A DNA stretch of 20,308 nt from Sulfuriferula multivorans (GTDB lineage: Bacteria; Pseudomonadota; Gammaproteobacteria; Burkholderiales; Thiobacillaceae), in the NCBI GenBank assembly GCA_010365175.1, contig JAAFGW010000015.1, positions 1-20,308 of the forward strand. The letters run 5' to 3'. The notes under the pieces were generated by a model, which did not search any database, was not told the DNA's origin, and saw only the letters and a program-made list of their open reading frames with translations. Shown one piece after another: positions 1 to 8,058 of this stretch. The position numbers were made by a program, and so were the translations under genes. The number at the start of each line of letters is the position of its first letter. Position 1 is the first letter of the stretch.

Positions 1-451
1 TTTCGAGCGAGCCCAGGCAGCCCAGTTCGCCTTCGACCGACACGCCAACTGCGTGCGCCATCTCGACCACTTTGGCGGTGGTTTCGACGTTGTACTCATA
101 CGAAGCGGGGGTTTTTCCATCGGCCTTGAGCGAACCGTCCATCATCACGGAGCTGAAGCCGGACTGAATGGAGCGGAAACAGATGTCGGGTGTTGCACCG
201 TGATCCTGGTGCATACAGACGGGGATCTGCGGATACATTTCGATCGCGGCCAGAATGAGGTGACGCAGGAAGGGCTCACCCGCATAGGCACGCGCACCGG
301 CGGACCCTTGCAGAATCACCGGGGAATCCACCGCAGCGGCGGCTTCCATGATGGCTTTGACCTGCTCCATGTTGTTGACGTTGAACGCGGGCAAGCCATA
401 GCTGTTTTCAGCGGCATGGTCGAGCAATTGACGAAGGGATATCAGGGCCAT
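1..451 (-). CDS. fbaA: Class II fructose-1,6-bisphosphate aldolase, N-terminal 150 residues (cut by window edge)
   Basis: The protein reversibly splits fructose-1,6-bisphosphate into dihydroxyacetone phosphate and glyceraldehyde-3-phosphate; in autotrophs the same enzyme also makes sedoheptulose-1,7-bisphosphate. Seen: the frame opens MALISLRQLLDHAAENSYG. It carries LPAFNVNNMEQ, the metal-site segment CMHQDHGA (histidines plus catalytic Asp) near residue 80, SVMMDGS, and VEGELG near the left edge, whose Glu is a metal ligand in the family. The ATG at 449-451 is preceded by AGGAG about 8 nt upstream, which fixes the start. The 3' part lies outside the window. It is the last visible gene of the tkt-gap-pgk-pyk-fba cluster, 47 bp after pyk. 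Class II assignment is firm; a Calvin-cycle (CbbA) role is inferred from the cluster only. Confidence 0.95.
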   Translation of the reverse strand, partial: MALISLRQLLDHAAENSYGLPAFNVNNMEQVKAIMEAAAAVDSPVILQGSAGARAYAGEPFLRHLILAAIEMYPQIPVCMHQDHGATPDICFRSIQSGFSSVMMDGSLKADGKTPASYEYNVETTAKVVEMAHAVGVSVEGELGCLGSLE

Positions 452-498
452 TTACAGTCTCCTAGGTTAAAAATGTTCAGCAAACTACTTATATGAAA

Positions 499-1932
499 TC
501 AGGGTTTTTTCGCGCCGCCAACGCGGACGATTTTCATGGTGTTGGTACCGCCTGACTGACCGATGGGTTCGCCGATGGTCAGTAGAATCAAATCGCCATC
601 GCGCACTGCGCCGCGCCGCCGCAATTCTTCTTCGGCCTCGGCCAGTAACGCATCCCGCTCTTTGCTGGCGGTTTTCAGGTTAATGGGATAAACACCGCGG
701 AAAAGAGTGACTTTTCTACGGGTTTCAACCTGGGGTGTCAAGGCGTAGATCGGCACCCGGGTCGACAGGCGGCTCATCCACAAACAGGTATTGCCGGATT
801 CAGTCAGCGAGGCAATTGCCTTGATGTTGAGGTGGACCGAGGTGAAAACAGCCGACATTGCGATTGCTTCATCGGGGCGCAAAAAGCTGTGATCGAGGCG
901 CGCGCCCGAGAACACATTATCGGCTTCTTTTTCTGCTTCCAGACAGACACGGTCCATCGCCTGTATAGCTTCGACCGGGAACTGGCCCGCCGCTGTTTCG
1001 GCCGACAACATCACCGCATCGGTACCATCCAGCACGGCATTGGCGACGTCGGATACTTCGGCGCGGGTCGGGATCGGGCTGGAAATCATCGACTCCATCA
1101 TCTGGGTTGCGGTAATCACCACCTTGTTGCGCTCCAGCGCCATGCGGATCATGCGCTTTTGCAGCCCGGGGACAGCGGCATCGCCGACTTCCACGCCAAG
1201 GTCGCCCCGCGCCACCATGATGGCATCCGAGGCTTCAAGAATTTCTTCCAGGTTTTCGATCGCTTCGGTGCGCTCGATTTTGGCAATGAGCTGACACTTG
1301 CCACCGGCTGCGCGCAACAGCTCGCGCGCCTGGTGCATGTCCGCCCCGGAGCGCGGAAATGACACGGCCAGATAGTCCGCTTTCAGAGCGACTGCGGTCT
1401 TGATGTCCTCGATATCTTTTTCAGTCAACGCCGAAGCTGACAAGCCACCGCCCTTGCGGTTGATGCCCTTGTTGTTGGACAGCACGCCTCCCTGCACCAC
1501 GGTGCAGATAATTTCCGTGCCCTTGACTTCTTCAACCCAGAATTCGATACGACCGTCATCCAGCAACAGCGTCACGCCCCGGCTCACGTCATTGGGTAAA
1601 TCCTTGTAATCCAAACCCACGCGATTTTGGTCGCCCAGCGGACATGCCGCGTCGAGAACAAAGGTGTCACCTTTGGCCAAGGTGATTTTTCCGTCCTTGA
1701 ACTTGCCAATCCGGATTTTGGGGCCTTGCAGGTCGACCAGCACACCCACGGCGCGGCCGCGGGTACGAGCCAGCGATCGCACCAATTCGGCGCGATCAAT
1801 ATGATCCTGCGCCACACCATGGGAAAAGTTCAGGCGCACCACATCCACCCCAGCCTCCATCATGCGATCCAGCGTTTTAGGATCGGAGCATGAGGGGCCG
1901 AGGGTGGCGACAATTTTGGTTCTACGAATCAT
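499..1932 (-). CDS. pyk: Pyruvate kinase
   Basis: This is a cytoplasmic glycolytic enzyme converting phosphoenolpyruvate and ADP to pyruvate and ATP. Seen: 477 residues, a usual family length, opening MIRRTKIVATLGPSC. It contains VVRLNFSHG (substrate and phosphate contacts), IAKIERTEAIENLEEI (catalytic Lys), MVARGDLGVEV (metal-binding Glu/Asp region) and TATQMMESMI. The C-terminal regulatory domain is intact. The reading frame stays open 18 codons further upstream to 1986, but that would place the start inside the loop of the strong hairpin at 1965-2007, and the extra residues do not resemble the family. The ATG at 1930-1932 is therefore chosen, although only a weak ribosome-binding site is visible. 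It lies downstream of pgk, so it is either read through the hairpin or has its own promoter in about 80 bp. Confidence 0.95.
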   Translation of the reverse strand: MIRRTKIVATLGPSCSDPKTLDRMMEAGVDVVRLNFSHGVAQDHIDRAELVRSLARTRGRAVGVLVDLQGPKIRIGKFKDGKITLAKGDTFVLDAACPLGDQNRVGLDYKDLPNDVSRGVTLLLDDGRIEFWVEEVKGTEIICTVVQGGVLSNNKGINRKGGGLSASALTEKDIEDIKTAVALKADYLAVSFPRSGADMHQARELLRAAGGKCQLIAKIERTEAIENLEEILEASDAIMVARGDLGVEVGDAAVPGLQKRMIRMALERNKVVITATQMMESMISSPIPTRAEVSDVANAVLDGTDAVMLSAETAAGQFPVEAIQAMDRVCLEAEKEADNVFSGARLDHSFLRPDEAIAMSAVFTSVHLNIKAIASLTESGNTCLWMSRLSTRVPIYALTPQVETRRKVTLFRGVYPINLKTASKERDALLAEAEEELRRRGAVRDGDLILLTIGEPIGQSGGTNTMKIVRVGGAKKP

Positions 1933-1964
1933 TTTTTGAGCACTACGTAAGTTTGAGGAAGAAG

Positions 1965-2007
1965 CGGAAAAGCCCGAGGGGCGCATTGCGCCCCTCGGGC
2001 TTTTCCG
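1965..2007. terminator. Strong hairpin between pgk and pyk, terminator-like on both strands
   Basis: Two perfect complementary arms (1965-1983 and 1989-2007, 19 bp) enclose a 5-nt loop. The arms hold GGAAAAGCCCGAGGGGCG and its complement, so each strand has an A-run on the 5' side and a TTTT run on the 3' side. That is the form of a bidirectional intrinsic terminator. It begins 9 nt past the pgk stop codon and so should end or weaken transcription before pyk. Confidence 0.85.
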
Positions 2008-2015
2008 TGAAGGGG

Positions 2016-3197
2016 TTAGCCCTTCGCGCGTTCCTCCAGGATTGCCACGGCGGGCAACACTTTGCCTTCAAGGTATTCAAGGAAAGCACCGCCGGCGGTG
2101 GAGATGTAGCTCACCTTGTCATAGATGTTGTACTTCTGGATGGCCGCAATGGTGTCACCGCCGCCTGCCAAAGTGAACGCGTTGGTGTTGGCGATGGCCA
2201 TGGCAATGGTCTTGGTGCCTTCACCAAACTGATCGAATTCGAACACACCCACCGGGCCGTTCCACACCACGGTACCGGCCGTCATGATGATGTCGGCGAG
2301 TTCCTGTGCACTCTTCGGACCAATGTCAAAAATCATGTCGTCGTCTTCCACCTCGCCCGCGTCCTTCAGTACCGCGGGTTCATTGGCATCAAACTTCTTG
2401 CCGCACACGACATCGACGGCAATCGGGATGGTCGCACCACGCGCGGTCATCTTGGTGATCAGGGTCTGTGCGGTAGGAATCAGATCGTTCTCACACAGTG
2501 ATTTGCCGATGTTCTTGCCCGTTGCGGCAAGAAAGGTGTTGGCGATACCACCACCAACCACCAGTTGCTCGCATTTCTCGGACAGCGCTTCCAGCACGGT
2601 CAGTTTGGTCGAAACTTTTGATCCGCCGACAATCGCCACCATCGGACGTGCCGGGTTGGCCAGCGCCTTGTCCAGTGCCTCGAGCTCTTCGGTCAGCAGG
2701 ATGCCCGCTGCAGCCACCGGCGCGAATTTGGCAATGCCGTGGGTCGAGGCTTCGGCGCGGTGTGCGGTACCGAAGGCATCCATCACGAACACATCGCACA
2801 GCGCGGCGTATTTCTTGGCGGTCTCGTCGACACTTTTCTTCTCGCCCTTGTTGACGCGGCAATTTTCCAGCACAACCAGTTCACCGTCGGCGACGTCGAA
2901 GCCGCCTTCGGTCCATTCGCGAATCAGGCGCACGTTCTTGCCGAGTTTCTGCGCGATGACGTCAACCACGGGCTTCAGGGAATCGGCTTCGGTGAACTCG
3001 CCTTCAGTGGGACGGCCGAGGTGAGAGGTGACCATCACCTTGGCGCCAGCTTTGAGGCAGTGTTCGATGGTACGCATCGACGCGGTAATGCGGGCATCAG
3101 AAGTGACCTTGCCATCCTTGACCGGTACGTTCATGTCGGCGCGGATAAACACGCGCTTGCCTGCCAGATCAAGATCGGTAACGCGAATAAAAGCCAT
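2016..3197 (-). CDS. pgk: Phosphoglycerate kinase
   Basis: The enzyme transfers phosphate between 1,3-bisphosphoglycerate and ADP (or ATP to 3-phosphoglycerate in the Calvin or gluconeogenic direction). Seen: 393 residues, opening MAFIRVTDLDLAGKRVFIRA. It has RADMNVP and SHLGRP for the substrate, GGSKVSTK, GGGIANTFL, WNGPVGVFE and GGGDTIAA at the nucleotide-binding C-terminal domain, all intact. The ATG at 3195-3197 is chosen over a TTG four codons upstream because the GGAG ribosome-binding site overlaps that TTG extension. It follows gap by about 140 bp, and a strong terminator hairpin sits directly after its stop. Confidence 0.97.
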   Translation of the reverse strand: MAFIRVTDLDLAGKRVFIRADMNVPVKDGKVTSDARITASMRTIEHCLKAGAKVMVTSHLGRPTEGEFTEADSLKPVVDVIAQKLGKNVRLIREWTEGGFDVADGELVVLENCRVNKGEKKSVDETAKKYAALCDVFVMDAFGTAHRAEASTHGIAKFAPVAAAGILLTEELEALDKALANPARPMVAIVGGSKVSTKLTVLEALSEKCEQLVVGGGIANTFLAATGKNIGKSLCENDLIPTAQTLITKMTARGATIPIAVDVVCGKKFDANEPAVLKDAGEVEDDDMIFDIGPKSAQELADIIMTAGTVVWNGPVGVFEFDQFGEGTKTIAMAIANTNAFTLAGGGDTIAAIQKYNIYDKVSYISTAGGAFLEYLEGKVLPAVAILEERAKG

Positions 3198-3339
3198 GTG
3201 GTTCTCCAAGAGTAAGTTTTAAGGGTTGGCGCGACAAATCAAGAAAAAACATGGACGCGCCAGACCTTAAAGCTCACGAACAATCCCGCTTGCGGGACAC
3301 CCTCAAGGCCAAGCCCAGACGGCGCCCCCTTCGGCCAGA

Positions 3340-4338
3340 TTACTTCGCTACGTGCTTGACGAAACGCAGCATGTTACAGGTGTAGCCATACTCGTTGTCG
3401 TACCACGACACGACCTTGACGAAGGTGGTGTCCAGCGCGATACCAGCTTCGGAATCGAAAATGGACGACGCGCTGATGCCACGGAAATCGGTGGAAACCA
3501 CTTTTTCGTCGGTGTAAGCCAGCGTGCCTTTCATCGCGCCTTCGGAGGCGGCCTTCATCGCTGCGCAAATTTCTGCGTAGGTAGCGGGCTTATCGAGTTC
3601 GCAGGTCAGGTCAACCACCGACACGTCGGAGGTCGGCACACGGAAGGCCATGCCGGTCAGTTTGCCTTTCAGTTCCGGCAGCACCACGCCCACGGCCTTG
3701 GCAGCGCCAGTGGACGAGGGAATGATGTTTTCCAGAATGCCACGGCCGCCGCGCCAGTCTTTCATCGACGGGCCGTCAACGGTTTTCTGGGTGGCGGTCG
3801 CAGCGTGAACGGTGGTCATCAGGCCGCGCTTCAGGCCCCAGTTATCGTTCAGCACTTTGGCGATCGGTGCCAGGCAGTTGGTGGTGCACGAAGCGGCCGA
3901 CACAATCGCCTGACCGGCATAGGTTTCGTGGTTCACGCCATATACAAACATGGGGGTCGCGTCCTTGGACGGGGCGCTCATCACCACTTTTTTCGCGCCG
4001 GCAGCGATGTGCTTCTGGCAGGTTTCGTCGTCAAGGAAGAAGCCGGTGCATTCGATCACGATGTCGGCGCCTGCTTCGTTCCACTTCAGGTTGGCGGGAT
4101 CGCGCTCGGCTGTCAGGCGAACCGTCTTGCCGTTGACGACCAGATTGCTGCCGCTAACCGACACATCGCCATTGAAACGGCCGTGGACCGAATCGTACTT
4201 CAGCATGTACGCCAAGTAATCGGGGTCGAGCAAATCGTTGATCGCGACCACTTCGATTTCGGGGAAGTCCTTGGCGATTGCGCGGAAAGCCATACGGCCG
4301 ATGCGGCCAAAACCATTAATACCCACTTTGATTGCCAT
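3340..4338 (-). CDS. gap: Glyceraldehyde-3-phosphate dehydrogenase, type I
   Basis: This cytoplasmic enzyme interconverts glyceraldehyde-3-phosphate and 1,3-bisphosphoglycerate. Seen: 332 residues starting MAIKVGINGFGRIGR, the Rossmann dinucleotide motif. Asn34-Asp35 follow the second strand; an Asp there usually goes with NAD rather than NADP preference. The active-site SAASCTTNCLAP carries the nucleophilic Cys151. WYDNEYGY near the C-terminus is also intact. AGGAG lies about 11 nt before the ATG. It sits between tkt and pgk. The NAD preference is inference; a Calvin-cycle isoform (CbbG) cannot be told apart from a general GapA from sequence alone. Confidence 0.97.
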   Translation of the reverse strand: MAIKVGINGFGRIGRMAFRAIAKDFPEIEVVAINDLLDPDYLAYMLKYDSVHGRFNGDVSVSGSNLVVNGKTVRLTAERDPANLKWNEAGADIVIECTGFFLDDETCQKHIAAGAKKVVMSAPSKDATPMFVYGVNHETYAGQAIVSAASCTTNCLAPIAKVLNDNWGLKRGLMTTVHAATATQKTVDGPSMKDWRGGRGILENIIPSSTGAAKAVGVVLPELKGKLTGMAFRVPTSDVSVVDLTCELDKPATYAEICAAMKAASEGAMKGTLAYTDEKVVSTDFRGISASSIFDSEAGIALDTTFVKVVSWYDNEYGYTCNMLRFVKHVAK

Positions 4339-4371
4339 GTGTTCAGTCTCCTAAGTTGAAAATTTTTTCAT

Positions 4372-4430
4372 CCGGCAAGCATGAGCAGATTCGCCAGGCA
4401 AACCTGGCGCGCTTGTCTCATCCTTGCCGG
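4372..4430 (-). other. Large imperfect hairpin between tkt and gap
   Basis: Read on the minus strand, this 59-nt stretch folds into three stacked helices: CCGGCAAG with CTTGCCGG, ATGAG with CTCAT, and CGCCAGG with CCTGGCG. Internal loops separate them and a TTTG terminal loop caps them. It begins 8 nt after the tkt stop and ends 33 nt before the gap start. No U-run directly follows, so it is not a clear intrinsic terminator. An RNA-stabilising, processing or partial-termination element is more likely. Confidence 0.6.
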
Positions 4431-4438
4431 TGTCAGCT

Positions 4439-6424
4439 TTACAGAATGCCTTTAACTGCAGCAGCAACGGCTTCAGCCGTAATGCCAAAGTGCTTGTACA
4501 GCGCGGGGGCGGGTGCGGATTCACCGAAAGTATCCATCCCCACAACAGCGCCTTCCAGGCCGACGTACTTGCGCCAGAAGTCGGTTACACCGGCTTCGAC
4601 GGCCACACGTGGCAGGCCCTTGGTCAGCACACTGGCCTTGTAAGCCGCATCCTGACGGTCGAAGGTAGTGGTCGACGGCATTGAAACCACACGCACCGCG
4701 ATGCCTTCAGCAGCCAGCGCTTCCTGGGCTTTCATCGCCAGATCAACTTCAGATCCGGTGGCGATGATGATGGCCTTGGCACCGGCGGCATCTTTCAACA
4801 CATACCCACCCTTGCTGATGTTGGCGATGGTTGCCTCATCGCGTGCCATGAATGGCAGGTTCTGGCGGCTGAGAATATGGCAGGTGGGGCCGTCGGTACG
4901 CTCAACCGAATGTGCCCAGCCGACCAGGGTTTCAACGGTGTCACACGGACGCCATACATCATTGTTGGGCATCATGCGCAGGGTCGCGGTCTGTTCCACC
5001 GGCTGGTGGGTCGGGCCGTCTTCGCCGAGGCCGATGGAGTCGTGCGTGAACACGTGGATCACGCGCTGCTTCATCAGCGCGGCCATGCGGATGGCGTTGC
5101 GCGAATACTCGGAGAACATCAGGAAGGTGCCGCCGAAAGGCAACAGGCCGCCGTGCAGCGCCATGCCGTTCATGATCGCGGCCATGCCGAATTCGCGCAC
5201 GCCGTAGCTGATGTAGTTGCCGGGATTGCCGTGGCGCACCGGGTGGCTGCCTTCCCAGTTGGTCAGGTTGGAGCCGGTCAGGTCGGCCGAGCCGCCGAGG
5301 AATTCGGGCAGCGCGGATGCCAACGCGTTGATCGCGATCTGGCTCGCCTTGCGGGTAGCGACGGTTTCGGCCTTGGTGTTGATCGCCGTCAGCTTGTCGG
5401 CGATATGCGCCTTCCAGTTGGCGGGCAGTTCGCCCTTCATGCGGCGCTCGAACTCGGCGGCCTCTTTCGGGTAAGCCTTCTTGTATTCGGCGAATTTGTT
5501 GTTCCACAGCGTTTCCAGACCCTGACCCTGGGTCTTGGCATCCCAGCCGGCGTAGATGTCGGCGGGGATTTCGAACGCGGGGTGGTTCCAGCCGATGTGC
5601 TTGCGGGTAGCTTCGACTTCGTCGTGGCCCAGCGCGGCGCCGTGCACGTCGTGCGTGCCTTCCTTGTTGGGCGAACCCTTGCCGATCACGGTCTTGCAGC
5701 AGATCAGGGTGGGCTTGTCGGTGCTGGCCTTGGCCTTTTGAATCGCCGCTTCGAGGGCGACGACGTCGTGGCCGTCGACGTTGGGGATCACCTGCCAGCC
5801 GTAGGCTTCAAAGCGCTTGGCGGTGTCGTCGGTGTACCAGTGTTCGATGTGACCATCGATGGAAATGCCGTTGTCGTCCCAGAAGGCGATCAGCTTGCCA
5901 AGCTTCCAGGTGCCGGCTAGCGCGCAGGACTCGTGCGAGATCCCTTCCATCATGCAGCCATCACCCAGGAAGGCGTAGGTGTGGTGGTCGACGATGGTGT
6001 GGTCGGGCTTGTTGAATTCGTGGGCAAGCACCTTTTCCGCCATCGCCATGCCGACGGCATTGGTGATGCCCTGGCCGAGCGGGCCGGTGGTGGTTTCAAT
6101 CCCGGGCGCATAACCGTACTCGGGGTGACCCGGGGTTTTGGAATGCAATTGACGGAACTGCTTGATATCTTCAATCGACAGGTCGTAGCCGGTCAGGTGC
6201 AGCAACGAATAAAGCAGCATCGAGCCGTGACCGTTCGACAGCACAAAGCGGTCGCGATCCGGCCACTTGGGGTTGGTCGGGTTGTGGCGCAGATGATGGT
6301 TCCACAGCGTTTCAGCGATTTCAGCCATGCCCATGGGCGCGCCGGGGTGGCCGGATTTGGCTTTCTCAACGGCATCCATCGACAGTGCACGGATGGCATT
6401 GGCCAGGTCGTTACGAGTTGGCAT
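4439..6424 (-). CDS. tkt: Transketolase
   Basis: This thiamine-diphosphate enzyme moves two-carbon units between ketose and aldose phosphates in the pentose phosphate pathway and Calvin cycle. Seen: 661 residues, full family length, opening MPTRNDLANAIRALSMDAVE. It has SGHPGAPMGMA near residue 24, the ThDP/Mg motif starting FLGDGCMMEG and ending in DDNG, and GLGEDGPTHQPVEQ, which holds the substrate-contact His in the pyrimidine-binding domain. The C-terminal transketolase domain is complete. AGGGAA precedes the ATG. It is the first gene of the tkt-gap-pgk-pyk-fba cluster, with a candidate promoter and a terminator-like hairpin upstream. Confidence 0.97.
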   Translation of the reverse strand: MPTRNDLANAIRALSMDAVEKAKSGHPGAPMGMAEIAETLWNHHLRHNPTNPKWPDRDRFVLSNGHGSMLLYSLLHLTGYDLSIEDIKQFRQLHSKTPGHPEYGYAPGIETTTGPLGQGITNAVGMAMAEKVLAHEFNKPDHTIVDHHTYAFLGDGCMMEGISHESCALAGTWKLGKLIAFWDDNGISIDGHIEHWYTDDTAKRFEAYGWQVIPNVDGHDVVALEAAIQKAKASTDKPTLICCKTVIGKGSPNKEGTHDVHGAALGHDEVEATRKHIGWNHPAFEIPADIYAGWDAKTQGQGLETLWNNKFAEYKKAYPKEAAEFERRMKGELPANWKAHIADKLTAINTKAETVATRKASQIAINALASALPEFLGGSADLTGSNLTNWEGSHPVRHGNPGNYISYGVREFGMAAIMNGMALHGGLLPFGGTFLMFSEYSRNAIRMAALMKQRVIHVFTHDSIGLGEDGPTHQPVEQTATLRMMPNNDVWRPCDTVETLVGWAHSVERTDGPTCHILSRQNLPFMARDEATIANISKGGYVLKDAAGAKAIIIATGSEVDLAMKAQEALAAEGIAVRVVSMPSTTTFDRQDAAYKASVLTKGLPRVAVEAGVTDFWRKYVGLEGAVVGMDTFGESAPAPALYKHFGITAEAVAAAVKGIL

Positions 6425-6470
6425 TGCGTTCCCTTCAGCTTAAGTAAAAAACCGGTCGCATCTTCCGCCC

Positions 6471-6495
6471 GAAAAAAGCTGCACAGAGGCAGCTT
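6471..6495 (-). terminator. Intrinsic terminator or leader attenuator ahead of tkt
   Basis: On the minus strand AAGCTGC (6489-6495) pairs perfectly with GCAGCTT (6476-6482) across a 6-nt loop. The right arm runs into six consecutive Ts, the classical form of an intrinsic terminator. It is 46 nt before the tkt start and 166 nt after the phosphatase gene stop. It could end the upstream operon, or act as an attenuator if tkt is transcribed from the candidate promoter at 6519-6548. Confidence 0.7.
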
Positions 6496-6518
6496 AGGCA
6501 GAATTTGCAAAAACCCTG

Positions 6519-6548
6519 ATTATCCGTCAGCAGGGCAGGCTTTCGCAA
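6519..6548 (-). promoter_or_regulatory. Candidate sigma-70 promoter for tkt
   Basis: On the minus strand TTGCGA (6543-6548, 4 of 6 to the -35 consensus) and GATAAT (6519-6524, 5 of 6 to the -10 consensus) are separated by 18 nt. This is the best match noticed between the phosphatase gene and tkt. Transcription from here would pass through the hairpin at 6471-6495. Such matches arise by chance, so this is a suggestion only. Confidence 0.35.
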
Positions 6549-6660
6549 GCCGACCCCTATGTGGCCAAAAGGCCTGTTGAGACAACAAGTTAAAGCAACA
6601 AGCTCAAGCCATGACTCAGTTAAGGCCGCTAAAATGTTTTTATTTGGCTTGTGTTGTAGC

Positions 6661-7443
6661 TTATGCGCCTGCGGCTTTGAGCCAGTCTCGCCACAACACG
6701 AAGAGCTCAGGACTGGCCGACGCGACGACTGAGCGCTCCCAGATATTGGCCACATCAAATTCCCCGGACAGGCTCGACAAACGCCCGCCGGCCTCTTCCA
6801 GAATCAGCGCGCCCGCCGCGTAATCCCATAGCTTTTGTCCGCCATGGATATAAATATCAAAGCGCCCGGCGGCGGTGTAACACCAGTCCAGTGTGGAGGC
6901 ACCGAAATTGCGCTGCGAAGCATACGGCGGCCACGACGCCAGGCGACCCGCCAGTTCACGATCGATCCGTTTCATCTCCACGCCAGCCAACGCACGTCTC
7001 AATTCGGTGGCAGGTGCGCGCAAAGGCAAGGGCTTGTCATTCAGAAACGCACCGCCCCCCCGCTCGGCCGAAAACATCTCATCGGCGATGGGGTCGTACA
7101 CCACGCCCAGCATGCGTTCACCTTTATAGAGATACGCCACTGACACCGCAAAATAAGGCACGCCGGCGACAAAATTGGAGGTGCCATCAATCGGGTCAAC
7201 ACACCACAGCCCGTCACGGCCCGCATTCCAGGCATCGTGCTGCTGTTGCTCGGTCATCTCCTCGCCCAGCACCGGCACATTTTTGATGAGCGGCAAGGCC
7301 ACCTCCAAGGCGTCCTGTGTTGCCGAATCCGCTTCGGTAAACAGGCTTCCGTCTGGCTTGTGCGTGTGCTTCACCTTGAGAAAACGGGGTGTCACTTCGC
7401 GTTGTGCGACTTCGCGAACCAAGGCTTTGACGTCTTCAAGCAT
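6661..7443 (-). CDS. Inositol monophosphatase family phosphatase
   Basis: This is a metal-dependent sugar or nucleotide phosphatase of the IMPase/FBPase fold. Seen: 260 residues, with the GEEMTE metal-ligand segment around residue 60, DPIDGTSNF around 83-91 (the family signature with metal-binding Asp residues) and WDYAAGALILEEAGG near residue 206, the second signature. All catalytic acidic positions are present. The true substrate is not readable; inositol-1-phosphate, histidinol phosphate (HisN-type) or another sugar phosphate are all possible. The ATG at 7441-7443 shares one base with the stop of the preceding methyltransferase (TGATG), so translation is probably coupled. It is the last gene of a three-gene unit. 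Confidence 0.9.
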   Translation of the reverse strand: MLEDVKALVREVAQREVTPRFLKVKHTHKPDGSLFTEADSATQDALEVALPLIKNVPVLGEEMTEQQQHDAWNAGRDGLWCVDPIDGTSNFVAGVPYFAVSVAYLYKGERMLGVVYDPIADEMFSAERGGGAFLNDKPLPLRAPATELRRALAGVEMKRIDRELAGRLASWPPYASQRNFGASTLDWCYTAAGRFDIYIHGGQKLWDYAAGALILEEAGGRLSSLSGEFDVANIWERSVVASASPELFVLWRDWLKAAGA

Positions 7444-8057
7444 CAGGTGCGCACGCAATAACAATAAACAAATTCCTGCTCCTTACCCGTCGGGGTGTGG
7501 TGGACTTCGGTTTCGTGGCCGAGCAACCGGAAAGGCGCGCCGAATTCGGCATGCAACGTGTCTGGCGCATAACGCACCACGTCCAGCCCCGAACATTGCA
7601 ACGGTCCGCCCTGGCCAAACGCTGCGACGATCACGCGCCCACCGGGTTTGACGCTTTTCAACACGTGCGCAACATAGCGCGCGCGGTCGGCAGGATCAGT
7701 CAGAAAATGGAACACCGCACGGTCGTGCCAGACGTCATAGTGCGCGGTCGGCAATTCGACCTGGGTGACGTCGCCGGCGATCCACCGCACCGACTGCGCC
7801 CGCGCGCCAAGCCGTTTGCGACTGGCCGCGAGCGCGGATTCGGCAAGATCGAGTACCGTCAGATTACGGTAGCCCGCGTTGAGCAATTCGTCCACCAGCA
7901 CCGAGGCGCCGCCACCGACATCGATGATGTACGCGCTCGCATTCGCACTGTCTGCGATCAGGCGCAGCGATGACGCAGCATGCGGCTGAAACCAGCTCAC
8001 CTGATCGGCCGCTTTTCCGCTGTACACGCTCTCCCAATGCTGCTGACGGTCATCCAT
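7443..8057 (-). CDS. Class I SAM-dependent methyltransferase
   Basis: Seen: 204 residues opening MDDRQQHWESVYSGK, then VSWFQPHA. The glycine-rich SAM-binding motif I, IIDVGGGASVLVDELL, begins near residue 44. The acidic end of strand 2 is LTVLDLAESAL. WIAGDVTQVELP and YDVWHDRAVFHFL (motif III/IV region) follow, and VKPGGRVIVAAF is the late motif. The substrate is unknown. The frame is open 20 codons further upstream, but that would overlap the previous gene; the ATG at 8057 lies 1 nt after that gene's stop and has GGAAGGG about 10 nt upstream. The spacing on both sides points to one mRNA with the thioredoxin-like and IMPase-family genes. Confidence 0.88.
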   Translation of the reverse strand: MDDRQQHWESVYSGKAADQVSWFQPHAASSLRLIADSANASAYIIDVGGGASVLVDELLNAGYRNLTVLDLAESALAASRKRLGARAQSVRWIAGDVTQVELPTAHYDVWHDRAVFHFLTDPADRARYVAHVLKSVKPGGRVIVAAFGQGGPLQCSGLDVVRYAPDTLHAEFGAPFRLLGHETEVHHTPTGKEQEFVYCYCVRT

Positions 8058-8058
8058 A

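Noticed and set aside
1933..1986. An 18-codon N-terminal extension of pyruvate kinase
   Set aside because: Its start would lie in the loop of the pgk terminator hairpin, and the residues do not fit the family N-terminus.
3227..3297. Short inverted repeats TGGCGCG/CGCGCCA and TCCCGC/GCGGGA between gap and pgk
   Set aside because: The first has a 22-nt loop and the second a 2-nt spacer; neither has a U-run, so no function is claimed.
3352..4359. A 335-codon open frame on the plus strand
   Set aside because: It is the exact antisense of gap, has low-complexity His/Gly/Arg-rich content and no family resemblance.
4877..5920. A 347-codon open frame on the plus strand
   Set aside because: It is the antisense shadow of tkt created by GC-rich codon use; no motifs or ribosome-binding site.
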